Positions 26,039 through 35,678 of a stretch of DNA of 52,870 nt are shown here, one piece after another; position 1 is the stretch's first letter; each line of letters starts with the position of its first letter. The notes below the pieces were generated by a model. The model ran no database searches. It was not told where the DNA came from and was given only the letters and a program-made list of their open reading frames with translations. The position numbers and the translations under genes were made by a program. Source of the stretch: Nitrospirota bacterium (GTDB taxonomy: Bacteria > Nitrospirota > Thermodesulfovibrionia > Thermodesulfovibrionales > JdFR-85); contig WFMM01000163.1 in assembly GCA_015484595.1 (NCBI GenBank), forward strand, positions 1-52,870, written 5' to 3'.

Positions 26039-27970
26039 ATGAAGAAGACACGGGTAATATGGAAGTTATTATTAATGATGGTGGTTTTACTATTTGGTGT
26101 TAGCACTGTCTTTGCTCAGTCTGAGTTGAGAAAGGTCATGAAAGAAAGAGGACTAACCGAGAAGGACCTTCTGGCAGCAGCAAAGACATATACGCCCACG
26201 GGCAAGCATGACCCTTACATTGTGTTTTCCTCAGGTGGTCAGAGCGGTCAGATCCTTGTTTACGGTGTGCCATCAATGAGGATATACAAGGTGCTTGCGG
26301 TTTTTACGCCTGAGCCATGGCAGGGTTATGGTTATGATGATGAGAGTAAAAAGGTGCTTGAGGGAGGCAAGGTCCGTGGCAGGTACATCACCTGGGGCGA
26401 CTCCCATCATCCAGCCCTGTCGGAGACAAACGGCGATTACGATGGACAGTACCTTTTTATCAATGACAAGGCACATGCAAGGGTAGCGGTTATTGATCTG
26501 AAAGACTTTGTTACAAAACAGATAGTAAAAAATCCGATCATGAAGTCAGACCATGGAGGTTGTTTTGTAACGCCAAATACAAAGTATGTCCTTGAGACTA
26601 CCCAGTATGCAGCACCTTTTGACAACAAATACCATTCCATCAAGGAGTACAACAAGGTTTTCAGGGGGGCAATGACCTTCTGGAGGTTTGACCGTAAGAA
26701 GGGAAGGATCATCCCTGAGAAGTCCTTCTCGGTTGAGCTTCCACCTTATATGCAGGATCTGGCTGACGCAGGCAAGGGGATATCTGATGGATGGGCATTC
26801 ACCAACTCCTGGAACTCTGAGCGCTATACCGGTGGTATTGAAGAGGGCAATCCACCATTTGAGGCAGGATGTTCTGCCAATGATACGGACTATCTTCACG
26901 TGATTAACTGGAAGGGTGTAGAAAAGGAGGTAGAGGCAGGGCACTACAAGCTTATAAATGGCCATAAGGTAGTAACCCTTAAGACACTGGTTAAGAAAGG
27001 GCTTATTTATCTTATCCCAGAGCCAAAGAGCCCCCACGGTGTGGATGTCTCACCTTCAGGCAGGTACATAATCGTAAGTGGAAAACTTGACACCCATGCC
27101 TCAGTCTATGACTTCAAGAAGATATTAAACCTCATTAAGAAGAAGGATTTCATCGGAAAGGACCCCTATGGTATCCCGATCCTAAGCATGAGAAAATCAC
27201 TGCATGGTCAGGTGGAACTGGGACTTGGGCCTCTTCATACCCAGTTTGACAGCAAAGATGGTATAGTTTACACCTCTCTATATGTGGATTCAGCAGTGGT
27301 CAAATGGGACTACAAGAGACTGAAGGTCCTGGACAAGATACAGGTGCATTACAACATCGGTCACCTTGTCACCCCCCATGGCGATACAGTTCATCCCAGA
27401 GGCCACTATCTGATTGCACTGAACAAACTGGCAGTTGACAGGTTTAACAACATCGGTCCTCTTCACCCACAGAACCATCAGCTGATTGATATAAGTGGTA
27501 AAAAGATGCAGATGCTCTATGACTTACCCATACCCATCGGTGAACCTCACTATGCCGTGATGATAGATGCCAAACTACTGAAACCTGAAGTCAGATACAA
27601 GCTTGGATGGAACCCCTATGAAGATTCTCGTTCACCCTACAGGACGCTTCCCGGCAGGGAACGCATAGTAAGAAAGGGCAACCGGGTAGAGGTATTTGCA
27701 ACAGCAATCCGTAGTCATATTAACCCTGAAAGGATAGTGGTGAAAAAGGGTGACATTGTAACCATACATGTGACAAACCTTGAAAGGGCCGAGGATGAAA
27801 CGCACGGCTTTGGAATCTATGGTTACAATGTGCAGTTTAGCCTTGAGCCTGGTAAGACATCATCTGCAACATTTGTGGCTGACAAGGAAGGGGTCTTCCC
27901 ATATTACTGTACAGAGTTCTGTTCAGCCCTTCACCTTGAGATGTTTGGTTATCTGATAGTAAAACCATAG
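26039..27970 (+). CDS. nosZ: Nitrous-oxide reductase, clade II (Sec-exported)
   Basis: Reduces N2O to N2 in the periplasm with a CuZ cluster and a CuA electron-entry site. The 643-residue precursor has a Sec signal (MKKTRVIWKLLLMM...VFA, no twin arginine), which with the cluster layout marks clade II. A beta-propeller with His-containing loops for CuZ (GDSHHPALSE, SPHGVDVSP, GHLVTPHGD) is followed by a cupredoxin domain with the CuA motif PYYCTEFCSALHLEMFG near the C-terminus. GGGGGAGAAG precedes the ATG. It is the first gene downstream of the sigma54 promoter. Confidence 0.97.
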   Translation: MKKTRVIWKLLLMMVVLLFGVSTVFAQSELRKVMKERGLTEKDLLAAAKTYTPTGKHDPYIVFSSGGQSGQILVYGVPSMRIYKVLAVFTPEPWQGYGYDDESKKVLEGGKVRGRYITWGDSHHPALSETNGDYDGQYLFINDKAHARVAVIDLKDFVTKQIVKNPIMKSDHGGCFVTPNTKYVLETTQYAAPFDNKYHSIKEYNKVFRGAMTFWRFDRKKGRIIPEKSFSVELPPYMQDLADAGKGISDGWAFTNSWNSERYTGGIEEGNPPFEAGCSANDTDYLHVINWKGVEKEVEAGHYKLINGHKVVTLKTLVKKGLIYLIPEPKSPHGVDVSPSGRYIIVSGKLDTHASVYDFKKILNLIKKKDFIGKDPYGIPILSMRKSLHGQVELGLGPLHTQFDSKDGIVYTSLYVDSAVVKWDYKRLKVLDKIQVHYNIGHLVTPHGDTVHPRGHYLIALNKLAVDRFNNIGPLHPQNHQLIDISGKKMQMLYDLPIPIGEPHYAVMIDAKLLKPEVRYKLGWNPYEDSRSPYRTLPGRERIVRKGNRVEVFATAIRSHINPERIVVKKGDIVTIHVTNLERAEDETHGFGIYGYNVQFSLEPGKTSSATFVADKEGVFPYYCTEFCSALHLEMFGYLIVKP

Positions 27971-27983
27971 AAAGGAGGGGATC

Positions 27984-28385
27984 ATGACGATAAAAAGAGG
28001 TATACTATTATCTATTGTGGCCCTGATAATAGGTCTGACCTTCTCAGCAGGTGTTGTGCTTGCACAGGAGGTCAACTACAAGGCCAAGTATAAAGAGGTG
28101 ATGAAGAAGTGTGCAGATACACAGGCGGTTATAGATCAGGTCGTTCAATGGTTGAAGGCCCATCATTACGAAAAGTACAAATACCCAAAGGCAGTGGTTG
28201 AGGACGCCCTTGATCAGGCAAAATACGCTGCTCAGACAAAGAAGAAGGCCGAATCCTTGGCAGCAAAGGGGAATTACAAGGCTGCCTATGGATGGGCAAA
28301 CATGTACTGGCAGTACCAGGTTAAGGTGGCAACAAAGGGGCTACAGGCAAAACAGATGATCCTTGATATCGAGGCCAAGAAGTAG
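27984..28385 (+). CDS. Small exported helical protein in the nos operon, function unknown
   Basis: A 133-residue protein with a clear signal peptide (cut near VLAQE). The mature part of about 105 residues is predicted to be helical and lysine-rich, with one Cys (KKCADTQAVI), a segment WLKAHHYEKYKYP with paired histidines, and aromatic residues near the end (WANMYWQYQ). I recognise no domain. It starts 13 nt after nosZ with GGAGGGG upstream, so it is expressed with nosZ at high level. A periplasmic role beside N2O reductase, for example metal handling or complex stability, is a guess. Confidence 0.75.
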   Translation: MTIKRGILLSIVALIIGLTFSAGVVLAQEVNYKAKYKEVMKKCADTQAVIDQVVQWLKAHHYEKYKYPKAVVEDALDQAKYAAQTKKKAESLAAKGNYKAAYGWANMYWQYQVKVATKGLQAKQMILDIEAKK

Positions 28386-28425
28386 TCTTCAAAACCTTTT
28401 CCTCAAAGGCTGATAACCTGTTGCC

Positions 28426-28455
28426 GGGCAGCCTGTCTTATACAGCAGGCTGCCC
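28426..28455 (+). other. Perfect 10-bp stem-loop downstream of nosZ and the small exported gene
   Basis: The arms GGGCAGCCTG (28426-28435) and CAGGCTGCCC (28446-28455) are fully complementary across a 10-base loop. No T-run follows, so it is not a classic terminator; it may protect the 3' end of the abundant nosZ message or partly terminate before the accessory genes. Confidence 0.65.
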
Positions 28456-28521
28456 ACCCTTACAAAGATTTGACTTTAATAAATCCTGCCAGAGCAAGGC
28501 AATATTTAAGGAGGTGCAATA

Positions 28522-28878
28522 ATGAAGAGACTTTACGCAATAGTGCTAATAGTGTTAACAATAGTCTGGATGTCTTTGACAGCTTGGGCAGGTCAAGAAG
28601 AGGCATCAAAACTCAGAGATGCTTTTGATGAGAACGGCTGTAGTGGATGCCACATAATCGGTAAGGATTACAATGGACCTGACCTTACAGGCATCACAGA
28701 GGTGAGATCCAAAGAGTGGATTATTGACTTCATCATGAATCCCAAGAAACATTACAGTGATCCAGAAGTAAAGGCCCTAATAAGGGCATTTAACCTCTAT
28801 ATGCCAAACCAGGGTGTTACAAAGGAGGATGCCGAATTGATTTACAAATATCTTAAGTCTATATCAAAATCAAAGTAG
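28522..28878 (+). CDS. Small periplasmic c-type cytochrome of the nos operon
   Basis: A 118-residue precursor with a signal peptide (cut after AWA) and one haem site (NGCSGCHIIG). Axial methionine candidates are in LYMPNQGV. It belongs to the short monohaem cytochromes that sit in clade II nos clusters (NosC-type) and probably delivers electrons to the CuA site of NosZ. GGAGGTG lies upstream of the ATG. It starts 8 nt before the NosB-like gene, which suggests joint function in the electron route. Confidence 0.85.
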   Translation: MKRLYAIVLIVLTIVWMSLTAWAGQEEASKLRDAFDENGCSGCHIIGKDYNGPDLTGITEVRSKEWIIDFIMNPKKHYSDPEVKALIRAFNLYMPNQGVTKEDAELIYKYLKSISKSK

Positions 28879-28886
28879 AGGGACCG

Positions 28887-29702
28887 ATGAAGCGTAGTGT
28901 TTGGCTGTTCAGGCTGTATGCAGTGTTGGCTCTGTTGATACTCACTGTAACCATGGTCTGGCCACACATCTTTACCGTTGAGGAATACGAGGAAAAGATA
29001 GCAGAGGGTATGATAACGAACATATATGGGATGAGAAAGGACATCGTCGGAAAGATGAGGAGATGGGCAAAATTGATACCTGATGCCACGATTACAATTG
29101 GAAACAGGGTCTTTTCCTTTGACGGACTTCCTATATGGAGGGTGGTGCTTGATGCACCCCAATATCCAAGGACATCCTTTCCCGAGGGCATTGCGGTGAA
29201 TGTGTATTTTACAGGGCCAAAAAATGCCTGTAAGAACACAGAGTGTCTCCATGAGATAGATACCCTGAACCATTGGGTAGGGATGGAACCAACCACATCT
29301 GTGGCTCCAATTGAAAAGAAGATAGCCCCATTCAGTTATATTATATTCGCCGTTATGCTTGTTGTGTTTATAATTACCTCAAAAAGGGTCCATGGATGGC
29401 TGTTGATTCTACCGATAATGCTACCCTTCCTCTATGCACTGGATTACTCCTTCTGGAATCACTGGCTTGGTTTTAACCTCCATGAATGGGCATCATTCAA
29501 GATCAGACCCTTTACCCCAATGGTTTTTGGTATAGGCAAGGTTGCACAGTTTACCGTTAGGATGCACCCAAATGTTGGCTTCTTTCTTTTGTTGGTCTCT
29601 TCTGCATTACTGTTTCTTGCCTATATGTCCAAGAAAAAGGCCGTTCAAGGAAGTGATCTGGAAATCCTGCTTGAAATCAAACGGTCGGGAAAGCAAGGAT
29701 GA
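28887..29702 (+). CDS. nosB: NosB-like membrane protein of clade II nos clusters
   Basis: A 271-residue protein with an N-terminal helix (9-28), a periplasmic loop of about 120 residues with two Cys (NACKNTECLHE), and about four further helices (150-255). The position between nosZ and nosD and the topology match NosB, a membrane protein restricted to clade II nos clusters and needed for N2O reduction in Wolinella. Its molecular role is unknown. The assignment is mostly by context, since NosB sequences are weakly conserved. It overlaps nosD by ATGA. Confidence 0.65.
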   Translation: MKRSVWLFRLYAVLALLILTVTMVWPHIFTVEEYEEKIAEGMITNIYGMRKDIVGKMRRWAKLIPDATITIGNRVFSFDGLPIWRVVLDAPQYPRTSFPEGIAVNVYFTGPKNACKNTECLHEIDTLNHWVGMEPTTSVAPIEKKIAPFSYIIFAVMLVVFIITSKRVHGWLLILPIMLPFLYALDYSFWNHWLGFNLHEWASFKIRPFTPMVFGIGKVAQFTVRMHPNVGFFLLLVSSALLFLAYMSKKKAVQGSDLEILLEIKRSGKQG

Positions 29703-30970
29703 GACTCCTGATAACACTGATCATCGCCTGTTTATACCTCGTTGCTCCTGGATATGCAGCAGAAGACCTGCAGGTGATAGTAGATGCTGCCCATGAAGGC
29801 TCTATTGTCACGCTCTCACCAGGGGTTTATCAGGGTCCGGTGGTTATAAAGAAGAGGATCACTTTAGAGGGTAAATCCCGTGCAGTAATTGATGGTGGTG
29901 GCAAGGGAACGGTCATAACTGTAGAGGCCGACGGCGTTGTTATAGAGGGTCTCATAATCCAGAACTCAGGTTCAAGATACGACACCATAGACGCGGGTAT
30001 CAGGTTGAAGAGTTCAAACAACAGGGTTGTAAACAATGTTATAAGGAATTGCCTCTTTGGCATAGACCTTCACAGCGCAAACAACAACATTATTGAGGGT
30101 AACGAGGTCTCCTCAAAGCCATATAGTCTTGGCCTTAGAGGAGATGCAATCAGACTTTGGTGGAGCAATAAAAACATACTGAAGGACAACTTTGTCCATG
30201 ATGCAAGGGACTTTGTTGTATGGTACTCAAGCGACAATATCATAGAAAACAATGTGGGGATAAACTCCCGATACAGCATACACTTCATGTACTCCCATAA
30301 GAACATAGTGAGAGATAATTATTTCCGTTCAAACAGTGTTGGTATATATGTTATGTATGCCCATGGAATAACCCTACAGGGCAATACCATTGAGCACTCA
30401 GCAGGTAGCACAGGCATGGGTATAGGCATAAAGGAGGCCTCTGGTGTGATTGTAAGATACAACCGGATGATCAACTGTGCAAGAGGGGTTTTCATTGATG
30501 AATCGCCCTTTGAACCTGGTTCCAGGGACATATTTGAGGGAAATGATTTTTTGTACAATGCGGTTGCGGTTTACTTCAATACAGACAGCACAAGGGTCAA
30601 CAATATCTTTGTCAACAATGTGTTTTCAGGAAATATTGAGGATGTAGCAGTAACAGGCACTCGTGGAGTGCCAAAGGGCAGGTGGGAGAGAAATTACTGG
30701 GACAAATACAGGGGATTCGATACAAATGGTGATGGTTACGGTGATATGCCATATGAATTGTACTATTATTCTGATAAACTCTGGAACAATCATCCTGAAC
30801 TGAGGTTTTTTATTGCATCACCTGTTATGTCTTTTCTTGATTTTATACAGAGACTTGCCCCGTTTTCTGAACCTGATCTTATACTGGTTGATAAGTCCCC
30901 GATGATAAAGGTTCCCAGAAGGCATTATAGGTATTTTGTCAAGAAACTAAGGGGCACTAATTCAGGGTAG
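29699..30970 (+). CDS. nosD: Periplasmic copper-maturation protein NosD
   Basis: A 423-residue precursor with a signal peptide (cut near GYAAED). The mature protein is a right-handed beta-helix with many short repeats of the type NNIIEGN, NNRVVNNVI and NIIENNVG, ending in EGNDFLYNAVAVYFN. NosD acts with the NosF-NosY ABC transporter to assemble the copper site of NosZ. Its start overlaps the stop of the NosB-like gene, and nosG follows after a 44-nt spacer. Confidence 0.95.
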   Translation: MRLLITLIIACLYLVAPGYAAEDLQVIVDAAHEGSIVTLSPGVYQGPVVIKKRITLEGKSRAVIDGGGKGTVITVEADGVVIEGLIIQNSGSRYDTIDAGIRLKSSNNRVVNNVIRNCLFGIDLHSANNNIIEGNEVSSKPYSLGLRGDAIRLWWSNKNILKDNFVHDARDFVVWYSSDNIIENNVGINSRYSIHFMYSHKNIVRDNYFRSNSVGIYVMYAHGITLQGNTIEHSAGSTGMGIGIKEASGVIVRYNRMINCARGVFIDESPFEPGSRDIFEGNDFLYNAVAVYFNTDSTRVNNIFVNNVFSGNIEDVAVTGTRGVPKGRWERNYWDKYRGFDTNGDGYGDMPYELYYYSDKLWNNHPELRFFIASPVMSFLDFIQRLAPFSEPDLILVDKSPMIKVPRRHYRYFVKKLRGTNSG

Positions 30971-31014
30971 TGTTAAAATGATTTTGAATTGTCTTTAAGT
31001 TGACGGAGGTTATT

Positions 31015-31743
31015 ATGGGTATCAACGACGGCAGTGAAATCCCCTATACTGGAATGACGAGAAGGGATTTTATCAAGATGGCATCTATCGTAGTGGTGGG
31101 TTCGGTCACGGGAATAGTCACGGTCCCTTTACTTGCAAAGGGAAGTCTTCTTCTCAGACCGCCAGGCTCAATTGAGGAAAAACCTTTCCTTGCTTCCTGT
31201 ATAAAGTGTGGTCAGTGTGTCCAGATATGTCCCGTGCATGCCATACGACTGTCTGATTTTAACAATGGTCTTATTAATATAGGCACACCATATATCAATG
31301 CCCGAGCAGGTGCTTGTGACTTTTCATGCACAGGGGTTCAATGTGTGCTTGCCTGCCCTACAGGGGCACTGGACCACAGGATAGCAAAAAAGCCTGACGA
31401 GGTGAGGATTGGCCTTGCAAGGCTTTATCCAGAGCGATGTCTCTCTGTGAAAGGGCAACTATATACAGGCCCAGAGCCTAAAAACTACAACCCTGACCTT
31501 TACAGATGGAAGGTTAAACCAGAAGAGTACAGAGAACACATATGCCGCCTGTGCGTGGATAAGTGTCCTATTGGGGCAAAGGCGATAACCATGGAGGAGA
31601 TTAAGGCCCCTGATGGAAGGGTGTACTTAAGGCCGACTGTTCAGGAGGGATGCACTGGCTGTGGTGTGTGTGAGATGGTCTGTCCTGTGCAGGAAGCTGC
31701 CATTAAGGTAATTCCCAGGATGAAATGGAGGAAAAGGGCATGA
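31015..31743 (+). CDS. nosG: NosG-type periplasmic 4Fe-4S ferredoxin
   Basis: A 242-residue protein with a twin-arginine export motif (TRRDFIKMAS, Arg16-Arg17) and four 4Fe-4S motifs (CIKCGQCVQICP, CDFSCTGVQCVLACP, CRLCVDKCP, CTGCGVCEMVCP), the NapG/NosG layout. With NosH it is thought to take electrons from the menaquinol pool towards NosZ or NosZ maturation. The start is the ATG with GGAGG six bases upstream; a TTG five codons earlier is possible. It overlaps nosH by 4 nt. Confidence 0.92.
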   Translation: MGINDGSEIPYTGMTRRDFIKMASIVVVGSVTGIVTVPLLAKGSLLLRPPGSIEEKPFLASCIKCGQCVQICPVHAIRLSDFNNGLINIGTPYINARAGACDFSCTGVQCVLACPTGALDHRIAKKPDEVRIGLARLYPERCLSVKGQLYTGPEPKNYNPDLYRWKVKPEEYREHICRLCVDKCPIGAKAITMEEIKAPDGRVYLRPTVQEGCTGCGVCEMVCPVQEAAIKVIPRMKWRKRA

Positions 31744-32564
31744 GACCAGCATACAGGAGTTATAGATTAATGAGATGGATTGTAATGGCTTCTGTGTTGC
31801 TGCTGTTTCACTTTTCTTTTAAATGGAAACTTGACCTGCTGACAGGAACACTCAATGGCTCCCGTTTTTCAGGATTTCACCTTGAGGATATCTTTACGAC
31901 CCTTCAGTTGTTGTTTTCCTTTGGCAGGCTCGAGACAAATGTCCTGATCGGGTTTATTACCATCGTTGTAGTGTATTTCCTCGTTGGTGGAAGGACATTC
32001 TGTGCCTGGATATGTCCCTTTAATCTCCTTGCCGAATGGTCCGAGATCCTGCATTTGTGGCTTGTCCGGAAAGGGCTTGTAAAGGAAAGGCACTTCAGAC
32101 ATACCATAAGATATGCATTTTTTATTCTTTTCCTTATCCTTGCATATCTTACAGGTTATCTGTATTTTGAGACATTTAATCCCATAGGGATGATCGTCAG
32201 GTCAGCCACTTACGGGATGGAGATAGCCCTTGTTTTTGTGGGCTTGATACTGCTTGTGGAGGTTCTTTTTATCAGACGGGCATGGTGCAGGTATGTATGC
32301 CCTGTAGGGACGGCCTATGGGCTCCTTGGTAAGATAGCCATGCTCAGGGTGAAGTTTATCCCTGTTGATTGTCCGCACTGCAATGTGTGTTACGATGTCT
32401 GCATAGCTCCTGAGGCACTTAAAAAGGTTCACGAGAAGGCTGAGAACTCTGGAAAGGCAGAATTTGTAACCCATATGGAGTGCACAAATTGTGGAAGGTG
32501 TATAGATGTCTGCCGCAAGGGGCTGTTAAAATATGGTGTAAGATATATTGACAGGATAACATAG
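31740..32564 (+). CDS. nosH: NosH-type membrane polyferredoxin
   Basis: A 274-residue protein of the NapH/NosR-C family: four membrane helices, the cytoplasmic Cys motifs FCAWICPF and WCRYVCPVG, and two 4Fe-4S clusters at the C-terminus (CPHCNVCYDVC, CTNCGRCIDVC). It probably oxidises quinol and works with NosG. The start is the ATG that overlaps the nosG stop (ATGA); an ATG five codons earlier is also in frame. nosF follows after one base. Confidence 0.92.
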   Translation: MRPAYRSYRLMRWIVMASVLLLFHFSFKWKLDLLTGTLNGSRFSGFHLEDIFTTLQLLFSFGRLETNVLIGFITIVVVYFLVGGRTFCAWICPFNLLAEWSEILHLWLVRKGLVKERHFRHTIRYAFFILFLILAYLTGYLYFETFNPIGMIVRSATYGMEIALVFVGLILLVEVLFIRRAWCRYVCPVGTAYGLLGKIAMLRVKFIPVDCPHCNVCYDVCIAPEALKKVHEKAENSGKAEFVTHMECTNCGRCIDVCRKGLLKYGVRYIDRIT

Positions 32565-32565
32565 G

Positions 32566-33201
32566 ATGATTATAGCACAAGGACTGAGCAAGAGGTATGG
32601 TCAGATACTGGCCCTTGATAATGTATCACTGAGGATCAGACAGGGTGAAAGGATAACCATTATCGGTAGAAACGGCTCAGGAAAGACGACCTTTTTCAGG
32701 TGCCTGCTTGGTCTGTGTAGGTATGATGGAAGGTTGACGGTAGCCGGAATGGAGCCATGTTTAAAAAGAGGAGATGTCCTTAAGATGGTAGCCTATGTTC
32801 CTCAGATCCCTCCACCGTTAAAACTTTCGGTAAAGGATATAATTCAATTGACCTCCTCACTATGTGATTTAAAAGAAAGTGATGTTATAGGTTATGCCTC
32901 AGCTTTAGGGCTCGATATCAAAGAAAATCAGAAAAAACAGTTCTCCAAGCTCTCAGGTGGCATGAAGCAGAAACTTCTTATATCCATTGCACTGAGCCGA
33001 CGACCCCTGATACTGATAATGGACGAACCCTCTGCAAATCTTGACCCTGAGGGAAGGAGTGCACTATACAGTATATTTAATGAACTGCCCGATGATACGA
33101 CCCTGCTTTTAAGCAGTCACAGGGCCGATGAACTTAAAGGCTTAACCACCAGGGTAATAGAGTTAGATATGGGAAGAATTATAAAGGACGAAGAACTTTA
33201 A
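32566..33201 (+). CDS. nosF: ABC transporter ATP-binding protein NosF
   Basis: A 211-residue cytoplasmic ATPase with Walker A GRNGSGKTTFFR, signature LSGGMKQKLLISIAL, Walker B PLILIMDEPSANLDPEG and a switch histidine (LLLSSHRADEL). It pairs with the NosY permease and periplasmic NosD to supply what the copper site of NosZ needs, thought to be sulfur. It is shorter than many NosF (about 300), lacking the C-terminal extension. Confidence 0.93.
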   Translation: MIIAQGLSKRYGQILALDNVSLRIRQGERITIIGRNGSGKTTFFRCLLGLCRYDGRLTVAGMEPCLKRGDVLKMVAYVPQIPPPLKLSVKDIIQLTSSLCDLKESDVIGYASALGLDIKENQKKQFSKLSGGMKQKLLISIALSRRPLILIMDEPSANLDPEGRSALYSIFNELPDDTTLLLSSHRADELKGLTTRVIELDMGRIIKDEEL

Positions 33202-33214
33202 AAAGAGGTGTGCT

Positions 33215-33703
33215 ATGAAGAGACCTTTAATGGCCATATTCTTGTTATCAATCATGTTGTTGCCATGTGGCTGTAAGAGGGGGCCAAAGAAGATACAACC
33301 ATCACCAATAGTGTGGGATAGGGATGTCTGCACAAGATGTCTTATGGCAATAAGTGATAGGAGATACGCAGCCGAGATTGTAAATCCAGACACCGGTCGA
33401 GTGTATAAGTTTGATGACATAGGCTGTGCCATCCTCTGGCTTAAATCAAAAAGCCCACCCTGGCAGAAACGGGCTGTGTTCTTTGTTACTGACAGAAAGA
33501 CAGGCCAGTGGCTTGATGCCAGGAAGGCCTATTTTACAACTGACGACATTACGCCCATGGGATTTGGTTTTGGAGCTACAAAAAGCCAATTACCTGGAAC
33601 CGTCGGTTTTGATGAAATGAAGAGGCGTGTTCTCACAGGTGAGACTGGACAAAAGAGATACCTTCAACAACTCAAGGGGCATAAAGGAGAGGATAGAAAG
33701 TAG
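33215..33703 (+). CDS. nosL: Copper chaperone lipoprotein NosL
   Basis: A 162-residue lipoprotein (lipobox around LPCGC, lipid Cys near residue 20). The copper motif is DVCTRCLMAISDRRYAAE; family members normally read CxxCGM, so a Leu replaces the Gly. Downstream, the segment KFDDIGCAILWLK is typical. NosL delivers Cu(I) to apo-NosZ. It abuts nosY with no spacer. Confidence 0.92.
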   Translation: MKRPLMAIFLLSIMLLPCGCKRGPKKIQPSPIVWDRDVCTRCLMAISDRRYAAEIVNPDTGRVYKFDDIGCAILWLKSKSPPWQKRAVFFVTDRKTGQWLDARKAYFTTDDITPMGFGFGATKSQLPGTVGFDEMKRRVLTGETGQKRYLQQLKGHKGEDRK

Positions 33704-34531
33704 ATGAAATCCCTAATGTTAATAATGAAGATGGATATCAAGGAGTCCATAAGGGCAAAGTGGTTTCACTTGTACCTGATTGTTTTTGGTGGGCTCGTTC
33801 TGTTGCTTTACAAACTTGGCGTAACAGAGTCAGAGGTTATGGGTTTTACTGGTGTTAGCAGATTACTGGTTACCTATATAGAACTATCCATTGCTGTCCT
33901 GCCCCTGTTTATAATGGTAGCCACTGTGAGGACGATTGTGGGTGATAAGGAGTCAAATGTGCTGGAGTACTATCTCTCTCTGCCAGTGCAGTTGAAGAGT
34001 TTCTTCTGGGGCCGATTTGCGGGCAGATTTTTTTCAGTAGTTATACCTGTTATAGCTGGTATTACATCTGCTGTGCTGTGGGGAATATACTCTGGCCTAA
34101 ATGTCAGGTGGGATATATATGTCCTGTATTGTGCGATTGTTATATCCCTCTCAATATGTTTCCTTGGTATCGCATTTCTGATATCAACGGTTGTGAGGAG
34201 GCAAGAAACAGCCCTTGTGGTTGTATTTATCCTATGGTTAACCATGCTTGTCTTTATTGATATAGTGCTTATCGGGGTCTTTATCCAGTATGGACTGCCC
34301 CTTAAGATTATAATAGGTATCGCCCTTGCCAACCCTATACAGGTATTCAGGATAGCAGCTCTCGTCCTATTTGACCCAAGGCTTTCTGTAATGGGTCCTT
34401 CAGCCTATGTAATACTTGATATCTTCGGAAGATGGGGATACATCTTATATGCCATCCTTTATCCGGTTGTAATCGGAGTAATTACAGCAGTCACGGGATT
34501 TTATATATTCAGAAAAAAAGACATTGTATAA
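33704..34531 (+). CDS. nosY: ABC transporter permease NosY
   Basis: A 275-residue protein with six membrane helices, of the ABC-2 type (EVMGFTGVSRLLVTYIE, DKESNVLEYYLSLPVQ, FLISTVVRRQETAL). It partners NosF. The start directly follows the nosL stop, with GGAG upstream. It is the last nos gene; the convergent HD-GYP gene ends 48 bases away. That gap holds only a weak inverted repeat (AAATCT-AAC-AGATTT) and no convincing terminator. Confidence 0.92.
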   Translation: MKSLMLIMKMDIKESIRAKWFHLYLIVFGGLVLLLYKLGVTESEVMGFTGVSRLLVTYIELSIAVLPLFIMVATVRTIVGDKESNVLEYYLSLPVQLKSFFWGRFAGRFFSVVIPVIAGITSAVLWGIYSGLNVRWDIYVLYCAIVISLSICFLGIAFLISTVVRRQETALVVVFILWLTMLVFIDIVLIGVFIQYGLPLKIIIGIALANPIQVFRIAALVLFDPRLSVMGPSAYVILDIFGRWGYILYAILYPVVIGVITAVTGFYIFRKKDIV

Positions 34532-34579
34532 ATAAGCAGTCTAAGCTGTAAATCTAACAGATTTGTGAAAAGCTAACGT

Positions 34580-35677
34580 TTACTCGTCTCTGAGACTTTC
34601 ATAAATCTCACGGAATCTTTCAGCTGACCTCTTGAATGCCTCGAGCACTTCGGGATCAAAATGCTCAGGAAGTGTTCTGCCATCCCCTTTAGTGATAATT
34701 TCAACGACCCTTTCATGCTCAAGTTCAGGTTTGTAAGGTCTTTTGCTTCTGAGGGCATCGTACTGATCAACAATATTCATTATCCTTCCACTTAGCGGGA
34801 TTTCCTCTCCTTTAAGTCCCCTTGGATATCCACTACCATCCCATCTCTCGTGATGATTAAGTGCTATCTCCTCGGCCATCTTCAGATATGGAGACTGTGA
34901 ACCACTGAGAATCTTTGCACCTATCGTTGTGTGTGTCTTCATGACCTCCCACTCCTGTGGGGTTAGTTTTCCAGGTTTAAGCAGTATACTGTCAGGGATA
35001 CCAACTTTACCTATATCGTGCATGGGGGAGGAATAGAAGATAGCCTCTTTAAATTCCCTGTTTGTTCCTAATGCATCGGCAAGCTCCCTTGTGTAGAAAC
35101 TCGTCCTCTTTATATGTTCACCTGTCTCTTCGTCTTTATACTCTGAGGCAAGGGTAAGTCGATAAACGGTCTCAATATACCCGAACTTTATCTTTTTGTG
35201 AGCCCTTTCAAGTTTCTCAAGCGTTTCTCTTAGCTCCTCTGTCCTCTTTTGGACCTCTTTCTCAAGGATCTCATTATGATTTTTAAGAAAATCATGATAC
35301 TCTTTTAGTTTCAGATTGTTTCTCACCCGCAGGGACAGTTCTTCAAGGTCTATTGGTTTGGTAAGAAAATCATCTGCACCAATGGATATGCCCTTAATTT
35401 TGTCTTCCCTGGTATCAAGGGCCGTGACGATAATCACTGGAATGTGCCCCGTGTCTTCATCTGACTTAATCCTCTCTGTGGCCTCAAAACCATTCATCAC
35501 TGGCATCATAACATCCATTAAGATAAGGTCAGGACCCTGTTGTTTTGTTATCTCCACTGCCTCATATCCGTTCCTTGCTGTGATGGTCTCATAGCCAAGG
35601 CTTTCACAGAAGCCCGTCAAAAGTCTTAAGTTACGCTCCTCGTCATCAACTACAAGTATCTTTTTTCTGTTTTTCAT
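34580..35677 (-). CDS. Response regulator with HD-GYP c-di-GMP phosphodiesterase domain
   Basis: A 365-residue protein with a receiver domain (phosphoacceptor Asp in [14 protein letters not shown]), a linker coiled coil ([15 protein letters not shown] to LERAHKKIK) and an HD-GYP domain ([36 protein letters not shown]-like VDQYDAL). It should hydrolyse c-di-GMP when phosphorylated, changing motility or surface behaviour. The start is the ATG with AGGAGG upstream, one base after the stop of the receiver-only gene, so the two are coupled. Confidence 0.93.
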   Translation of the reverse strand: MKNRKKILVVDDEERNLRLLTGFCESLGYETITARNGYEAVEITKQQGPDLILMDVMMPVMNGFEATERIKSDEDTGHIPVIIVTALDTREDKIKGISIGADDFLTKPIDLEELSLRVRNNLKLKEYHDFLKNHNEILEKEVQKRTEELRETLEKLERAHKKIKFGYIETVYRLTLASEYKDEETGEHIKRTSFYTRELADALGTNREFKEAIFYSSPMHDIGKVGIPDSILLKPGKLTPQEWEVMKTHTTIGAKILSGSQSPYLKMAEEIALNHHERWDGSGYPRGLKGEEIPLSGRIMNIVDQYDALRSKRPYKPELEHERVVEIITKGDGRTLPEHFDPEVLEAFKRSAERFREIYESLRDE

Positions 35678-35678
35678 A

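Noticed and set aside
34532-34579. Bidirectional terminator between nosY and the HD-GYP gene
   Set aside because: Only a six-base-arm inverted repeat without GC-rich stem or T-run is visible, too weak to call.
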